A stretch of DNA of 64,000 nt from Rotaria sordida. Lineage: Eukaryota; Rotifera; Eurotatoria; Philodinida; Philodinidae. Every line of letters begins with the position of its first letter. Positions within the stretch are counted from its first letter, which is position 1. Location of the stretch: contig CAJNOL010001227.1 in NCBI GenBank assembly GCA_905250125.1, forward strand, positions 1 through 64,000, written 5' to 3'. Position numbers and translations under genes: made by a program. Positions 10,901 to 25,900 of this stretch are shown here, piece after piece. The notes below the pieces were generated by a model. The model had not been told where the DNA came from. It saw only the letters and a list, made by a program, of their open reading frames with translations, and did no database searches.

Positions 10901-13900
10901 AAGTATCTACTCTTAATAAACGATCTTTTATAGTAATGGTAAATTCTACATCTTTTATTCTTGAAACAAACTCATCTTAATGAGATTAAAGTATAAATAA
11001 ACCTATGTCTAATATTTATGATTTAACCGATAAATGGAATTCTTTCGGCTGTGTATATTTGAGTATTTAAAGATAATCAAAACGTTTTTTTTAAATCCAC
11101 CTAATGAATTTATGGATATAATCATATGTGTTCTTAACAGTTCTTGTGTATAAGATACGACAGTTAGTATTTCAAGATTTTGATTATTAAAAGTTGTTGT
11201 TGTTTTTTTTATAAAAGATAAGCCTGATCGTCGGCATCAGCATGCGAAAATACACTAAAGACTCTGTACTTCATTTCAAACGATTTCTAATAAAATTTTA
11301 CGAATGAAAAGTTGAGGGAGAGAGTAGGAAGCAAATTTTAATATGAGATACTTTCTGATGAAATATACTTAGGACATATCAAAAGTTCTGGCCACGGCGT
11401 TGAAAGGATTTTTTCGGATAAGGAGGTTTATTGAGAAATGAAAAATCAAATATCCGATGTTGTAGAGCTTTTTGAGATGGGTCGGATGGGATATAGTAAA
11501 TCCTATTTTCATAGAAATTTAAAGGACCTGGAGTCAATTTACTGATAGACGACTACATATTGACAAGATGATCGGATATGCTACATATAGGAAGTTGTAG
11601 TCCGTCAAAAACTCTACAAAATTGTATGTGAGGAAAAATATTTTCGACTAATACCAAGGATCACAATATTCAGAAATTTATCATGCTTGAGTATGGATGT
11701 GTAGTCGTCTATCAGTAAATTGACTTTAATTTCTTTAAAACCCTATGAAAACAAGATTTTCTATATACCATTCGATGCGCCTCAAAAAGCTTTACAACAT
11801 CGGATGTTTGATTTTTCATTTCTCAATAGATCCCCTTTTCCGAAAAGATCCGTTGAACACCACGGCCAGAACTTTTGGTATGCTCTAAGAAGAATTTCCG
11901 GTATATTTCTGCATACTGTTTCCGACCATCAGACTTATTTTTCGGTATTTTCTATTGGATTGATCTTATTCGCTTTAAATACATGCGCTATTTTCTTTGA
12001 TAATATTCTCGAAATTTTCGATTATTTAATGAACTATAATACATTTTCCAAGAGTAGGAAAATCTTACTTCAGCAATTGATGCATAAAAACTTCTTGCTA
12101 CTCCACTACCTTCACCAGGTTCATCTTTAAATGTAACTTTAACACGTTGTACAGCTAATGGTGGTATAGATGATGATGATGATGATGATGATGAATTTAT
12201 ATTTTGATTACGATAATAATATGAATTAAGTGTTCGAAATGTTTTTTGTATTAATAATATACGATCACGTTCCATCTAAAATTTATAAAGATAATTTAAT
12301 AGAGATGAAAATAAAGTTTTAATTTTACCGCTTCAAAACGAATATCTTTTTGATTTGTATTTTTAAATCTTTCCATATCATGACGAAAACGTTGTTCACG
12401 AGCAGAAAATCCACTTGATTCATTTATTATTGAACCAGGTTCATTACCAACATCATCCAAAAATAATTTTACAAATAATTCTATTGAAAATCTCCATCGT
12501 GTTAATAAATATTCATAGGAACCATTTAAAAGTATTGAATGTGATGTTGATTGTCTAGAAAACAAACAAACAAANNNNNNNNNNNNNNNNNNNNNNNNNN
12601 NNNNNNNNNNNNNNNNNNNNNNNNNNNNNNNNNNNNNNNNNNNNNNNNNNNNNNNNNNNNNNNNNNNNNNNNNNTGTAGGATAACCTCGAGAAGTACTCG
12701 TTTAGATAGTCGAAAATTATTGAAAAACTTTTTGTTTTTGTATTTACCATTTGTTGATAAATTATTTGTTCGATTTGTTGTTGATTTTTTCTTTGTTTCT
12801 ATTTGTGTACGTTCAATAAGATTTTTAAGAAAACGATTACCATGTAATGTTGTATCATTTTCATTATGAACTAAATTACTTAATGTCATACCAAAACGTA
12901 TTTGAGATTCAAATGAATCCATTATTGTTGCAAACCATTGCCAACTTGGTAATAAACATTGTTCAATTTCTTTCTAGAAAAAAAAACAAACACACAAATT
13001 TTACTTTTGTTATATTTTTATATTATTTTACTTGTATAGTATCAAATGTATTTTGTTCATTGATTGTTGTTGTTGTTGTTAATACATTATGATATAAAGA
13101 TGAAGCAGATAATGTTGATGGCCATCGAACAAGTAAATCAGTTATTTGTCGAATAAGAATACCAAAAGCTCGTGCTAATAAGGAATTTGTTATATTAACT
13201 GACATATTATTTGTTTGTTGTTGAAATGATTGAAATGATGTTGGTTGATTTATATTTGAAGTAGTACTTGTTGTTATTGGAGTTATATGACGTCGAGAAG
13301 GATTATCACCAACAAACATCGAACCTAGATATGATATTGAAAATTTTATTAAAAACATATACGATATAAACAGAGTCGATCAGATACAATCTTCTATTCT
13401 CAGTTCAATAATCATCCGAAAGATTGTTTGTATTCTGCTTCAAGTAGTTCTCAGCTTTTGCGTTAATAATTCACTCATGAGGTGGATCTTATGAGAAAGG
13501 AGAATAATCTTGTCTTTCGGTAAATTCAATAATTCAATATTTTTCCTACTATTAATACTAGCTGTAGCTTTGGACAGAAGGTCAGTATGATGTAGAATTC
13601 TTGCGCGCAATTACCTGAGCTCATCGTACAAACTATCTATGTTATAACATGATATCGGACAGATGATTCGAGACAAATAGCCGCTAGTGTCTTGTTCAGA
13701 ATGATTCTATGACCTCTGGTACTGAGGTTTCAACATAATGTCTGATGAATGCGTGTCAAACTTTCTGTAAGGATCGTAAGATTTGTATGTAGGAAAACTT
13801 CAGATCGAAATTTTGTACTTTGATCAACTTTCTCATTATAGGTGGTAAACGTAATAATCTAGGCTTTTTCTAGTCTCAAAGGATCCTATTTATGGGCAAA

Positions 13901-16900
13901 CTAATAGTACAAAAACTCCGAACAATTTGAAGCAGTTTCTTTATATGATATCTTACACATTTCTCAGATAATCTAATAATAGCCAAGTCATAATTGGCTG
14001 TTAATTTTTAGAGTATGACTAGTTGCGTCAGTCACAGACGTGAGATTAACTGGACAGATCCTAGTTCATATCGATTATGTAATTTCTATTGATTTAAACT
14101 TAAGGAAAAGAATATCTTATTTTAATCTAATCAGATAGCCCAGTAATAATTTTTCCTATATGAAGAAAATCCACTAAAAAGTCACTATCTCAGTCAAATC
14201 TTAACGTCAACAGAAGTTCTTCGGAAGACTTCCAAGTTTATCAATCCCTACAACTGGTAGAGTCCCTTTGGATCCGAACCCAGCCGATCAAAACTTTGAA
14301 TTCGAACCTGATTGATTAATTTTTTGTGGAAAGAGTCTATTGGATTAAAAAAAATTCTGGATCCGAAATCAGTCGACTCAAAATTTTTAGAACCGAACTC
14401 GATAAACTCTAACAATACAACACAGTATGAGTTGCATGTACGTTAGAAATTTTCTAATTATAAAAATTTTTCTATTGAATACAAACCCGTAATTGCTGTT
14501 CTATTTGTTAATCGTGGTACATTTAAATGGCTACTTGTTGAATTAACTGTTTGTGTATTTAATCCTATTGAATTATTACTTGTTGTTGATGATATTGAAA
14601 CTAATCGATCATTTGTTATAGTTGTTCCACTACTTGTTGTTGTTGTAATAGGTAAATTATCTCTTGCATCATCAAATATCATTGGTTCATGTTGACTTGT
14701 ATCATCACCTTCACCTAAAACACTATCACTTCGAACACTATCAGCATCATCAGATTCTGAATTATTTTCATCATCAGAAAATAATGTCATATGTTCATTT
14801 TCAGTTATTGCTGATGTTCGATGTGTATTTGTATTTAATCCACTATGATTACTTTCATTATCTGTATCAGATTCAGCAAGTAATTCTAATTCTATTTCAC
14901 TTTCATTATCACTTAAATTAGTTGAAAGATTTTCACGTATTGCTGTCATTGTTGTTGTATTTGAATTATTTATTTCATGTTGAGATTGATTATCAGAATT
15001 ATTATCATCATCTTCTATTAAATCAATATTAATTTCATTAATATTTTCATTTGTATTATTATTATTATTATTATTATTATTTGGATAACGTTGATATGCA
15101 CGATAATATTCAGAATCAATATTAAATATTTCATCAAGACTTTGTAATATATCTGTATGTGTTGATAAAAGATTAAACATAGCTATTGGTTTAGCTATAC
15201 CATGACGAACAGGTGAAAGTAATAAATCAGCCATTTGTACAAGTGCATGAACAGATATAATTGTTAATGTTTGAAAAACACGTTTACATTGTACAAGTAT
15301 TAATTGTGGTATAGTCAATGTTGTTGATGATGATGATGATAAATTTGAATTTGTTATATTACGTTTTATTGTTGAATTAATTGTAGAAGTTTTATCAGAT
15401 GTTATTTGAAGACTTAATATAATAAATAAACGAATAACACTACGTACAAAACGTGATGATATATAATAAGCTATATCATGATTAATTGGATTTGATATTT
15501 CACGTATTAAAGTATTTAATAATATATCAAGAAGATCATTGGTTGTTGTTGTTGTTGTTGTTGTTGAAGTTTTTGATGTTGAATTTATTTGTTTGATTGT
15601 ATTACATTTAACAATAAGAAAATAAGTAAAACGATCTAATTGACTTGTTTGTTGTTGTTCATCTAAGGAAAAAATATTTTCATTATTATATGTTGACATT
15701 ATAGGCGAAGATGTTGATATTGGAGAAGATGTTTCTTTCATTTTTATTAAAGTTAAATCAAGATCATCAGGACAGCCACATAATAACATAGATTTAACAC
15801 TTGACCAATCAGTTAGAATTAATTCAAGAGCACGACGACCTTAAAAAAAAATAAAATGAATTTTTATTCTTATAACCAACATGTACTTGAGATCAGAGAT
15901 GGGCAGCTCTGACTCTAGAGCAGAGGGATTGAATGGAGGCCTAGAATTGCGAGCGAGAAAATATCAGATGGATGCCGGAAACTGTAGGTTTTTTCTCTTC
16001 GATTTTTATCATTTAAAACAGAATTTGAGCGTCATTAATTAATAGAAAAGTTAGTAAGTGAAGAAGAGATCAATGGAATTCGATACTATATAAAGTGGAT
16101 CGTAAAAGTTTAAGACACCTTTATTTTTGAAGATTTTTCATCGAAGATGAGTAGCTAGGTGAAATCCAAATAATGATATGAATAGCTCTTGAAATTCTCT
16201 ATCGAACAGAATATCTATCAAATTTTCAAAAGATACTTTGTGAGAAGAGTTTTCCAGAAAAACCATGTCAGAGAGATTTTGAGAGAAAGACTTTTCATTA
16301 TAAGCATCTCAAAGAGTAGAAGATTCAGAAACAAATTAAAGAATCGTCCAGCTCTGTACGATATTCCGTCATAAAGTTATAAGCATTATAAAAAAACGCG
16401 TTTTTCGTCGATTTTTATCAAAAAAAACCCTAAAATTCAATTAAGCCCCCCCCCCCCCCCTCAAAAAAAGTCGATTTTCGTGAGAACTGTCAAAATTGAG
16501 ATAAATACATAGGAAAATAGTCCGTCGTCTGCTCTTTCAGAATTGGTAAAAATTTTTCCTAGAAATTTTTCAGAATTTCAGAGAACCAGTTTTTGAAAAA
16601 TCAGCGGTTTTTTAAAATATCCAAAAATCTTTTTCGTTTTTTCTCGTTTTTCGCTTTCCCGTACGCGCATCCCAAATTTCTCTGTCATGGTTCGTCCAGT
16701 ATATTAATATTTTTTTTTTTGTTTGAAAGAGCATGTCAAGATGCAGGGCACTACACCGCCCTTTTTTTGAAATACCCCTTTTCTTTAGTCAATATAAACT
16801 CAGTGATATAATTCGACTACAATTTTTTGATAAATTTTTTAGTCATTGAACTTACAACCTCTTTTTTCCAATTAAAAAGGGAGTATTTCAAAAAAAGGGC

Positions 16901-19900
16901 GACGTAGTGCCCTACATTTTGACACGCTCTTTCAAACAAAAAAAAATATTTATATATTGGACGAACCGTTACAGAGAAATTTGGATTGCCAAATTGGCTA
17001 TTTTTCGACCTTGTTTGGTCAACATCTCCCTTAAATGAAATAATTTTGGGCTGAAAATTTTATCATAGACTACTCTTAATGTCCCCAACATATCCTCCAA
17101 ATTTCAGCTCGTTCCAATGTTCCTGGGCCGAGATCGATTTTTAAGGGGGCCTTAAAATCGCATTTTCCCGTTTTTTTCTAATGTTCATAACTTTATGACG
17201 GAATATTGTACAGAGGTGGGCGATTCTTTATTTTGTTGAGAATTTTCTACTCTTTCAAATGCTTCTATTGAAAAATCTTTCTATCGAAATTCTCTAGGAA
17301 TTGAAATTCTTCTGGCATGATTTTCTGTAAAACTCTCTTGACAAAGTTTCTTCTGAAAATTTGAGAGATATTCTATTCGATAGAGAATTTCAAGAGCTAT
17401 TCAAATTTCTTTATTCTAGTTCTTCAAAATTATTTATGAATAATAAAGTACTCGCACATATTTTCTTTTATCACAATAATACATAAGTTCGTAAATGTAT
17501 TTTTTTTGTTTTTGAAATCGTAGAATTTTAGAAAATAAACTCTTACAAAATTGTGGTGGTTCTAAATGATGATCTGGAATATTATTCATTTGAATATTTG
17601 TATCTAAATCTATAGAATTTGATATATTTTGATTTGTATTTGTTATTCCTGATGATATTATTTGATTTTGTAATTTTTTTGTTAATGGATTTAATCCTGT
17701 TATAATTGATGTATTATTTAATAATTGTTCACGTGTTTTTCTTGCTTGTTGTTGTAATATAGTAGTTGTTGATGTTCGAATAAATTGTTGTTGTTCAATA
17801 ATTTGTCTTCCAACTGTTTGTACTAAATATAATAATAAATTTTCATAATGTAAATTTTTAATTTCAATAAGATTTATTTCATTTAATAATAATTTAAATA
17901 ATTCAAAACGTTTTTGTTGATCACCAGATATTAATGATTTACATTTACATAATTCCCAACAATCACAATATGCTGTTGGTGATGTACGTTTTAAACGACA
18001 ATCATGTCCTTTATGACATGTTTGTGCACATTCACTACAACAACATAATGTACCTGATAGACCACATGTTTTACATTCAAATATAGCTTGACTTATATGT
18101 TCTTCACCTGTCCATGTAAATGAACATGTATCATTTGTACATATTGTATATAATGGTGAATAATCAGAATTTATTGATATTAATGGATAAATCATTCGAA
18201 GTAAAAAATTTTTATAAGATAATTTTATTGTTTCAAATGAAGATGATTCAAGAAAAAATTCTACTGATGATGATGATGATGATGATGATTGTTCATAGGA
18301 TGATTCATGTTTAGCTATTTTTCTAGCATATTCAAATAAAATGAATGCACTATGATAAGCACGTGTATTAATAGCATACATAAATGGTGTTTGTCCTTCA
18401 AAATTACGAAAACTAAGTAATGATAAAAGATAGTCTTGAAATAATGAATAATCAAGAAGAAGACGAAGAATTTTTATTGCACGTAAACGTTTTTCACGTT
18501 CATCATATTTACATGATGACCATACAGAAAAATCATTGGAATTTGAACGTATTGAACGTATTGTTGATGTTGAATTTATCATAGATCCACATGAATAATT
18601 TTGTTGTTGTTGTTGAATAACTTGATTTTGAAGATGTTGAACTTTTGATGATGTATATGATGGAGATAATGAACCAGCATTTGTTGTTACACCACTTGAT
18701 AAACTCTGAAAAGAATGAAAAAATAAATACTCAATGTCAACGACATGAAAAGACTTTACAAGCATAGGTGATGGTCTTACAAAGAAACCTCTTAACATAC
18801 AAGTTGAAGAGATGTATTCATGAATAGGACTACCTGTTTTTAGTTTCGTGCTAACGAGGGAAGGTCTTCGAATGATCTGTCACCTATATGCATTATGTGG
18901 GCCATAATGAGTTATGAATATCCTGAAAAGAATTCGGGTTCATAGTTTATTACTGACATGATACTACATTTTTACGGAACTTTTTAAGCATAATGTCGTC
19001 GTGTTCCTCAGAAAAATTGAGTTTGAAATTTTGACTTGAAACTTTGTATAGTGATAGGTCTTAATGGGGAATAGTTTATTGTGAAAGTTTCAGATCTCTT
19101 GATTGTTACTAACCTAGGATACAGTTATGGTAAAAGTATACTTGTACATATTGATAGATTTCGAGATTCTTATTTTAGAATAGGAGCGATCAGAAGATCT
19201 GAAACTTCCAGGTCTGTCACTATACAAAGCTTCAAGTTGAAATTCCAAATTCAGTTTTTCTGGTGTTCCTGACGGGAGGCTAAGGTTTTGCGCTTACGGC
19301 GGAACATTTCTAGGTGTCTTGCTCTGATTTCGTTCGTTTGTATATCATTCGATAGGGAACCTCGAATGAATAAAAAGCCTAAAAGGGTTCTGACCGACGA
19401 CTTTTTCTTCAGAGTTGCGATGAGTTTTCTGATTTTCCTAGCGAAAACTAGTATAAAAAGAAAAATTCATAACTCCATCAAGGAAACTCATTGAAAGCTG
19501 AAATTTCTTTCGATGATAGTCTTAAGAGTCCTCTATATACTCTGAAAGTTTCACAATTCTATCACTCTATTTTCTCGAATTATAGGCTATTTCTTTCAGT
19601 AAGGATGTAGTTGTGAGGGTAGGCGTCAGTGTTCCTTTTGCCCTGAAGAAAAAATCGTCGGCTGCAATCCTTCTACTCGAGATTCCCTATCGAATGATAT
19701 ATAAATGAATGAAATCGGAGTGAGACATCTGAGAATATTCTCTCGTTAGAAAATACCGTACAGATACAGTATCTCGACCTATGGATCCGAACTCTTTTCA
19801 GAATATTCATAGTTCATTATGGTTTACATAATACATATAGTCCTGACTTCAAAAGTGATGGATCACTTGAAGATCTTCCCGTGTTAGTAATATATTTGCT

Positions 19901-22900
19901 AGCAAGAAGTGTGATATGATTCTTTTAGTAGTTATGCTTAGTCTATCGATGGCGGCAACTAGAAATATTTGTAAATTTGATGGTTGTAACTGAAATTTTT
20001 CGATGAATTTTTTTTTCTTAATTTCATAATTTCGAAGAACTTTGAAATGAAAATGATGGTAGAGAACTTATTGACAAGAAACTAAATGGTAACATCTCTC
20101 AAAACTGATTCGAGACGTCGGAAATTTGTAACAATCAAACACTTAGTTTTGCATTGAGACAGCTGGCATATCTTAAAAACTTTGCGGCTCTCGGCTTGCC
20201 TGGGGTCAAAATTTTTATCCCTATATTTTAACACTTCTTTTCGATTGTGTTTCACAAGAGTCTTACTCTATAAAAATTTGATGTCGATCCAGGTGACATT
20301 ATTGGAGATGATAATGATTGTACATCTGTAGAAGTTGAAGATTCATTCGTTGATGGTGGCCATGTATTAATAGATTGTTCATTTATATTCGATGAATTAT
20401 TTATTCGTGTTGAATTTACTTCATTATGATCTGTATTTGTTTGTGAATGAAGAAAATCAATAGCAAATGAAATACGTTTAAGATTATTATTTGTTTCATT
20501 TTGAATTTGTTCATCATTTATTAAATATTCTTTATTTGTTATTGGTATTGAAATATATACACAAGCATGAAATATATTTCTATAACCATCTATATGTTCA
20601 TCTAAAATTAATTTTAATAAATCATAATTTTTATTTATTTCAATATCATTTAATATTGAACGTATTTTATCAATATCATAACGTAATATATGTGGAATTA
20701 AAATTCCTTTTTGTATTTGCATTATATTTAATATAATATGATTTTTATTTAAATTATCATTAATTTTTAATGGAATTATTCCTTGTGAAAAATAATTAAT
20801 TGGTAATAAATTTTTCCATTGTGGATCTTTTATATTTGTTTTATCTTGATTATAAATTAATGGATAAATTAAATGATTACTATCAATTAATATATGTGAA
20901 ATATCAATTGAATTTAATGTATATAAATGTAAAAAATTTTTATTTTCATTAATAAATGATAATAATGATTGACGATTATTAATTAATGGTAAATTATTTT
21001 GTCGTATTGAACGACATAAACCATTATTACTTCCAACTTCATACATAATATAGTAAATAGTTGTATCACGTAATTGTAATGTATGAAGATCTAAAACAAA
21101 AAAAAAATGAAAAGTAAAAAACAACAATGAATATGATTGATTTACAAAAAAAAAATAAATTTATATTTACTTACAATCTTTATCAACTGAAAATGTTAAT
21201 AATGTTCCATTTTCTAATGATATTCGTTTTGCATTTGAAAGTGATAATGAATAATCGGGAGTTTTCGGAATTTGATTACCTTTAATGACCTATATATAGG
21301 AAAAAGAATGAATCTATTTTTCTTCAAAAAGAATTTTCGTTCATTTAGATACAACTCTCCTAAGAGGAATGATGTACTGGATGTCGTAGATTCGCTTCCA
21401 TTCATTTTATATCGAGTTCAATTTGCGTTATGTAAATTTAATTGTTTATAGTTTTTATGACGAGTCAGGAAAGGGAATATCCTTAACAAATATACATAGC
21501 CGATGTCAGAAAAAAGTTTATCGTAATCGTAGCTTTCAAGACTACTAGACAATTTGTAACTATGCATTTTAAAATTGACTTTAACAGCGAAATCAATGAT
21601 AGTACGTTTTCCTATCTTCGAGTCTGTTTAGAATTTGTTGAGTATTTCCCAGCACTGTATGCATCGGATTTCATAAAATCTGAGAAGTTCTTCCGTACAC
21701 AGAATAATTTGAAGGATTCTTCCGTGTTATCAATTTATTATTTTAACACTATATTTACTAAAATGAATGAAAGTGAATTTTAAAGTTTTGTTCGGATGAA
21801 AACTGAGCATAGGTACTGACATTAGTTTGAAATCACCCTGACGAAAGAACGTTTTCAAATATCCAATCGCTTTTGAGTTTAGACACTGTACATCAGATAG
21901 ATCTCACGAGGAAACCTTCCGAGGTGTTAAAAAGCTTTTGAACTCAAATTTTGTCCATAAGTAGGGGATATATAGACTAGAAAAAGTCGAAGATGATATC
22001 GGCCCACGTTGCGATTTAGCTGAGATATCAGCTTTTTACTAGAATTTTCCTATAGGACCCCATTTTCTCGATACGATGAAAGTTTCGAGTTTTGAAGTGA
22101 AGTTTTGCCCATATCAAGATCTCAACTAGAGTGGCTTATCTACAAAGTTTCAAAGTTTTTAGACTAAGCATTACCGAGATATAATATTTTCAAAATATCT
22201 ATGCGTAAGAGGATATCCGTAAAAAGCGTGTTCATGATAACAGGCTCATATCTCGGTAATGCTTAGTCTAAAAACTTTGAAACTTTGTAGATAAGCCACT
22301 CTAGTTGAGATCTTGATATGGGCAAAATTTCATTTCAAAACTCGAAACTTTCATCTTATCGGGAAAATGGAGTCCTGTAGGAAAATTCTAGTAAAAAGCT
22401 GATATCTCAGCCAAATCGCAACTTGGACCGATATCATCTTAGGCCTTTTCTAGTCTATATATCCCCTACTTATGGACAAAATTTGAGCTCAAAAGCTTTT
22501 TAACACATCGGAAGGTTCCCTCGCCAGTGAAATATGAAAAATTCTAAAAGCATAAATGCTCTTAGGTCTCCTGTTCAGAGTTACAGGCAGAGTATAATAC
22601 CAACAAATCGAATGGTGATATTTCGATCTGAGATTTTGCCTACAGACAGATCTAGTTGTGAGTAGGATATCCTGAAAACGTCAGCTGAAAAGAATGTTTC
22701 CTTTCCGACATATTAAAATTTCAAAAAAAACAGAAAATTCTAACATCTTCCGTGGTATATGAATGATTTTTGGGACTTTAATATTTCGGAAAGGAAACAT
22801 TCTTTTAAACTGAAATTTTCAGGATATCCTACTCACAACTAGATCTGTGTCTGAGCAAAATCATAGGTCGAAATACTGCCATTCGATTTGTTAATATTTA

Positions 22901-25900
22901 CTATGCCTATAACTCTGAACAGAAGGCCTAAGAGCACTCTTCATATCTCACTAGGGTCTACCATATGCACAGAGTCTGGACTCAAAAGTGATTGGACAGT
23001 TGAAAACGTTCTCTCGTGAGAGTTTTGTAGCTCTTGTTATATAGAGATTCTCCTAAAGGTCATAAGTTCACTTTAGTTTGACCTATCGGATTGAAATTTT
23101 TACCAGAAGCGTTTCTCACTAGGGTTATAACGAAGAAAGATTCCTAACTAATACGTCACTTTTGAGTCTGGACTCTGTTTTCCACTCAAAGGCGACATCA
23201 GGAAAATTGAGTTTTGAATTTCACACTTGAAAGTTTATATAGAAGTAGATCTATTAATCTATTGTGAAAGTTTCAGATTTTCAGAATCGAAATAATCAGA
23301 AGATCTGAAACTTTCACAATAAACTAGTCTGATTAAGATCTACTTCTATGCAAAGAAGATTCAAAAGCAATATATCAATTGAAGACCTTTTCCCTCATAA
23401 TTGGTAAATCTATTGTGTAGAGGAAAACATTAATTCTTTTATATTAAAATTCACCTACTAGAAGATCATCTTTTCGAAGAATTCGACAATTTTCAAGATT
23501 ATTTCCATCAATATTTGTATCATTATTATTTTGTGATGGAAATTTAACAAGTACAAGTGATCCATCAATTTTCATAACTTTTCCAATTGGTGCTACACGA
23601 CAATCTTCAATAAAAATAACTTCATCTAATGGCCAATATTCTTCATCTTTTATTTTACTATGTTGTTCATTTAAATCATTATCATCAATTGTTGTTAAAA
23701 ATGAATTTGTTCCTATTGTTGAATTAGTATGTTGTTTTTTACGTTTTAATGATGATACAAAACTTGTATTTGAATCTACACTACATGTTGATGATGCTGG
23801 TGATGGTGGTGGAGGCATTTCTAATGAACTTTTATCATCATTTTCATATCGAATTTTATTTGTTATAAAATCATATGTTTTTATACGAAAACGTGCTGTA
23901 TTTGATAATATCCATGCTTGTTCCATTAATTGTCCTAATTTTGGTTGTCCATTATGTATATAAAAAGCCCAAGCACCTTGATTATAATATGGATTTGATA
24001 TTAAACAAACCGAACAACCAACTGTTATAATTTGTTGTTGTTGTTGTGTATTTGTACGATTTTTTTGACGTGTTTTATCTTTTAAACGTTCAAGTAATTT
24101 TTTACGTGGTTTATATGGTAATAAACCATACCAATATAAATCATTTGTATCTGTTCGAAATATTGTATATAATGGTGATGTTTGTATATCAATAATACGT
24201 ATAGATGAAAAATTTTGTAATGAATGTTGAAATTTAAGATTAACTTGTGTACCTAATGATTCATCAATCCATGTTGCTATACGATTTGTTTCTGTTAATA
24301 TTGATGCACGAATAAGATTAGCAGAAAGATTTATTATTTTTTCATTTAATAATTGTAAAATTAAAGTTTTTGAATGTTTTATTTGTAAATTATCATAATC
24401 TTGATATGGATAATCATCATGCCAATTCCATTGACATAATTGTCCATTTATATTTATAGCAATTAATTCAGAATAAAGACATGCTATATGTGTAAAACGT
24501 GGATAGATTTCATTAGAATTTGTATCAGTCCAAAATTGTAATTGATCACTAAATATAATTGGATTTTGTGATGATGATGATGATGTTAAATTTGTAGTTG
24601 TATTTGATGTAGAATGTTGAGATTGATCTTTTCGTATAGATGTATTTATTTTAATATTTGAATCTTTAACTATTGATAAATCATCAGGTTTTAATTCACG
24701 ATCAATACGATTAAAAATTTCTTCACGTAAAGAACCATCAAGCCAACGTGGATCATAACGTGTTCGTTTACGATCACGATCATTTGATGTTGTTGAAGAT
24801 GTAACTGTAGTAGATGAATTTGCTATTGAAGGATTTGTTGTTGCTTGTTCACCACCAAGAGTAGAATTTATTGTAGATGATGAAGATGAAATATTATTTA
24901 CTAGAATAAAAATAAAAATTTTTTTGTTGGTAGATATTTATTTTGTTAAATACGATCTAAAAGGAATATTGACGTATACAAGTAGAAAGATAACTACAAA
25001 GTTTTGATCCACGAATGTGATATATGTAGGTTTGTAGAGAAAGACTTTCTTGAATGAAATGTATGTATTATGAAATTCTATTTCATACTGTTGAAAAATC
25101 AATAGATGATGCAACCTTCACCGCGCAAATGTGGTGCCCTAGTGAATGTACTGAACTAAGGGTACCTGAAGTATCTTAAAATACGTTTAGGTACGTATAA
25201 GATACTGGGGCGGGTATCCTGCTGGAAAGTGTCTAGTAAATGGATACTTGAAGGTACTGATCAAATACTCAACTGGGTACTATTATACAGTATTTTTAGG
25301 TAACCTGTTGCTAAAATTGCAGTATGTTGATGATCGAACTTAACCTTTGACTTTTTTCATTTTTGTTTCTCTCAAAGCAATTTATGATATTTTTTCGATT
25401 TAATTTAATTTAATTTTTCCAATTCTGGAAATTCAAGCGGATCAAATTTCGGAATCTGACCAGACTTGAGTTGGTCGGATCTCCATTAGATCACTTCAAG
25501 GTAGTCTTCTCTCAATTTTACGATCGAAATCGGCATGTTTTCGACTAGTAAATAGTCAAGAAATTATCTAGAAAAAATTAGTAATATGAAGCCGTGTGTG
25601 CAAAAGAAAACGGTGAATGAACAGTTGCTATACAGAACGCGACAAATCTAGGATACTCTATAGAACTTTCCTCAGTAAAACGACAGGTGCGAGTACTCAT
25701 ACCAGTACTTGTTCAGTAAGTATGCTGCTATGGGTACCCAATGCAGTACCTACATCAGTATAATTACTGAGATTTTTTTGAAGTACTCATATCGAGTATC
25801 TTGCTGAGATTTTCTCAGTACTTTCTCTAGGAAACGATAGATGACCATTGTGAATTTTTCTTTCGTAAACCAAACACTATTCATTGATGTCAAAGGCTAT

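Noticed and set aside
11720-12130. 136-codon plus-strand open frame
   Set aside because: It lies in a MITE arm and runs antisense into a UBR5 exon; the translation has no family resemblance.
12296-12922. Continuous minus-strand frame across the N run
   Set aside because: It is open only because N codons are not stops; splice sites show separate UBR5 exons on each side.
14664-14921. His/Tyr-rich plus-strand frame
   Set aside because: It is the antisense shadow of the Asp/Asn/Ser-rich low-complexity part of UBR5.
18740-18790. Tiny UBR5 exon after TTTCTTTGTAAG
   Set aside because: Possible acceptor and donor exist, but the 16-base exon cannot be confirmed without transcripts.
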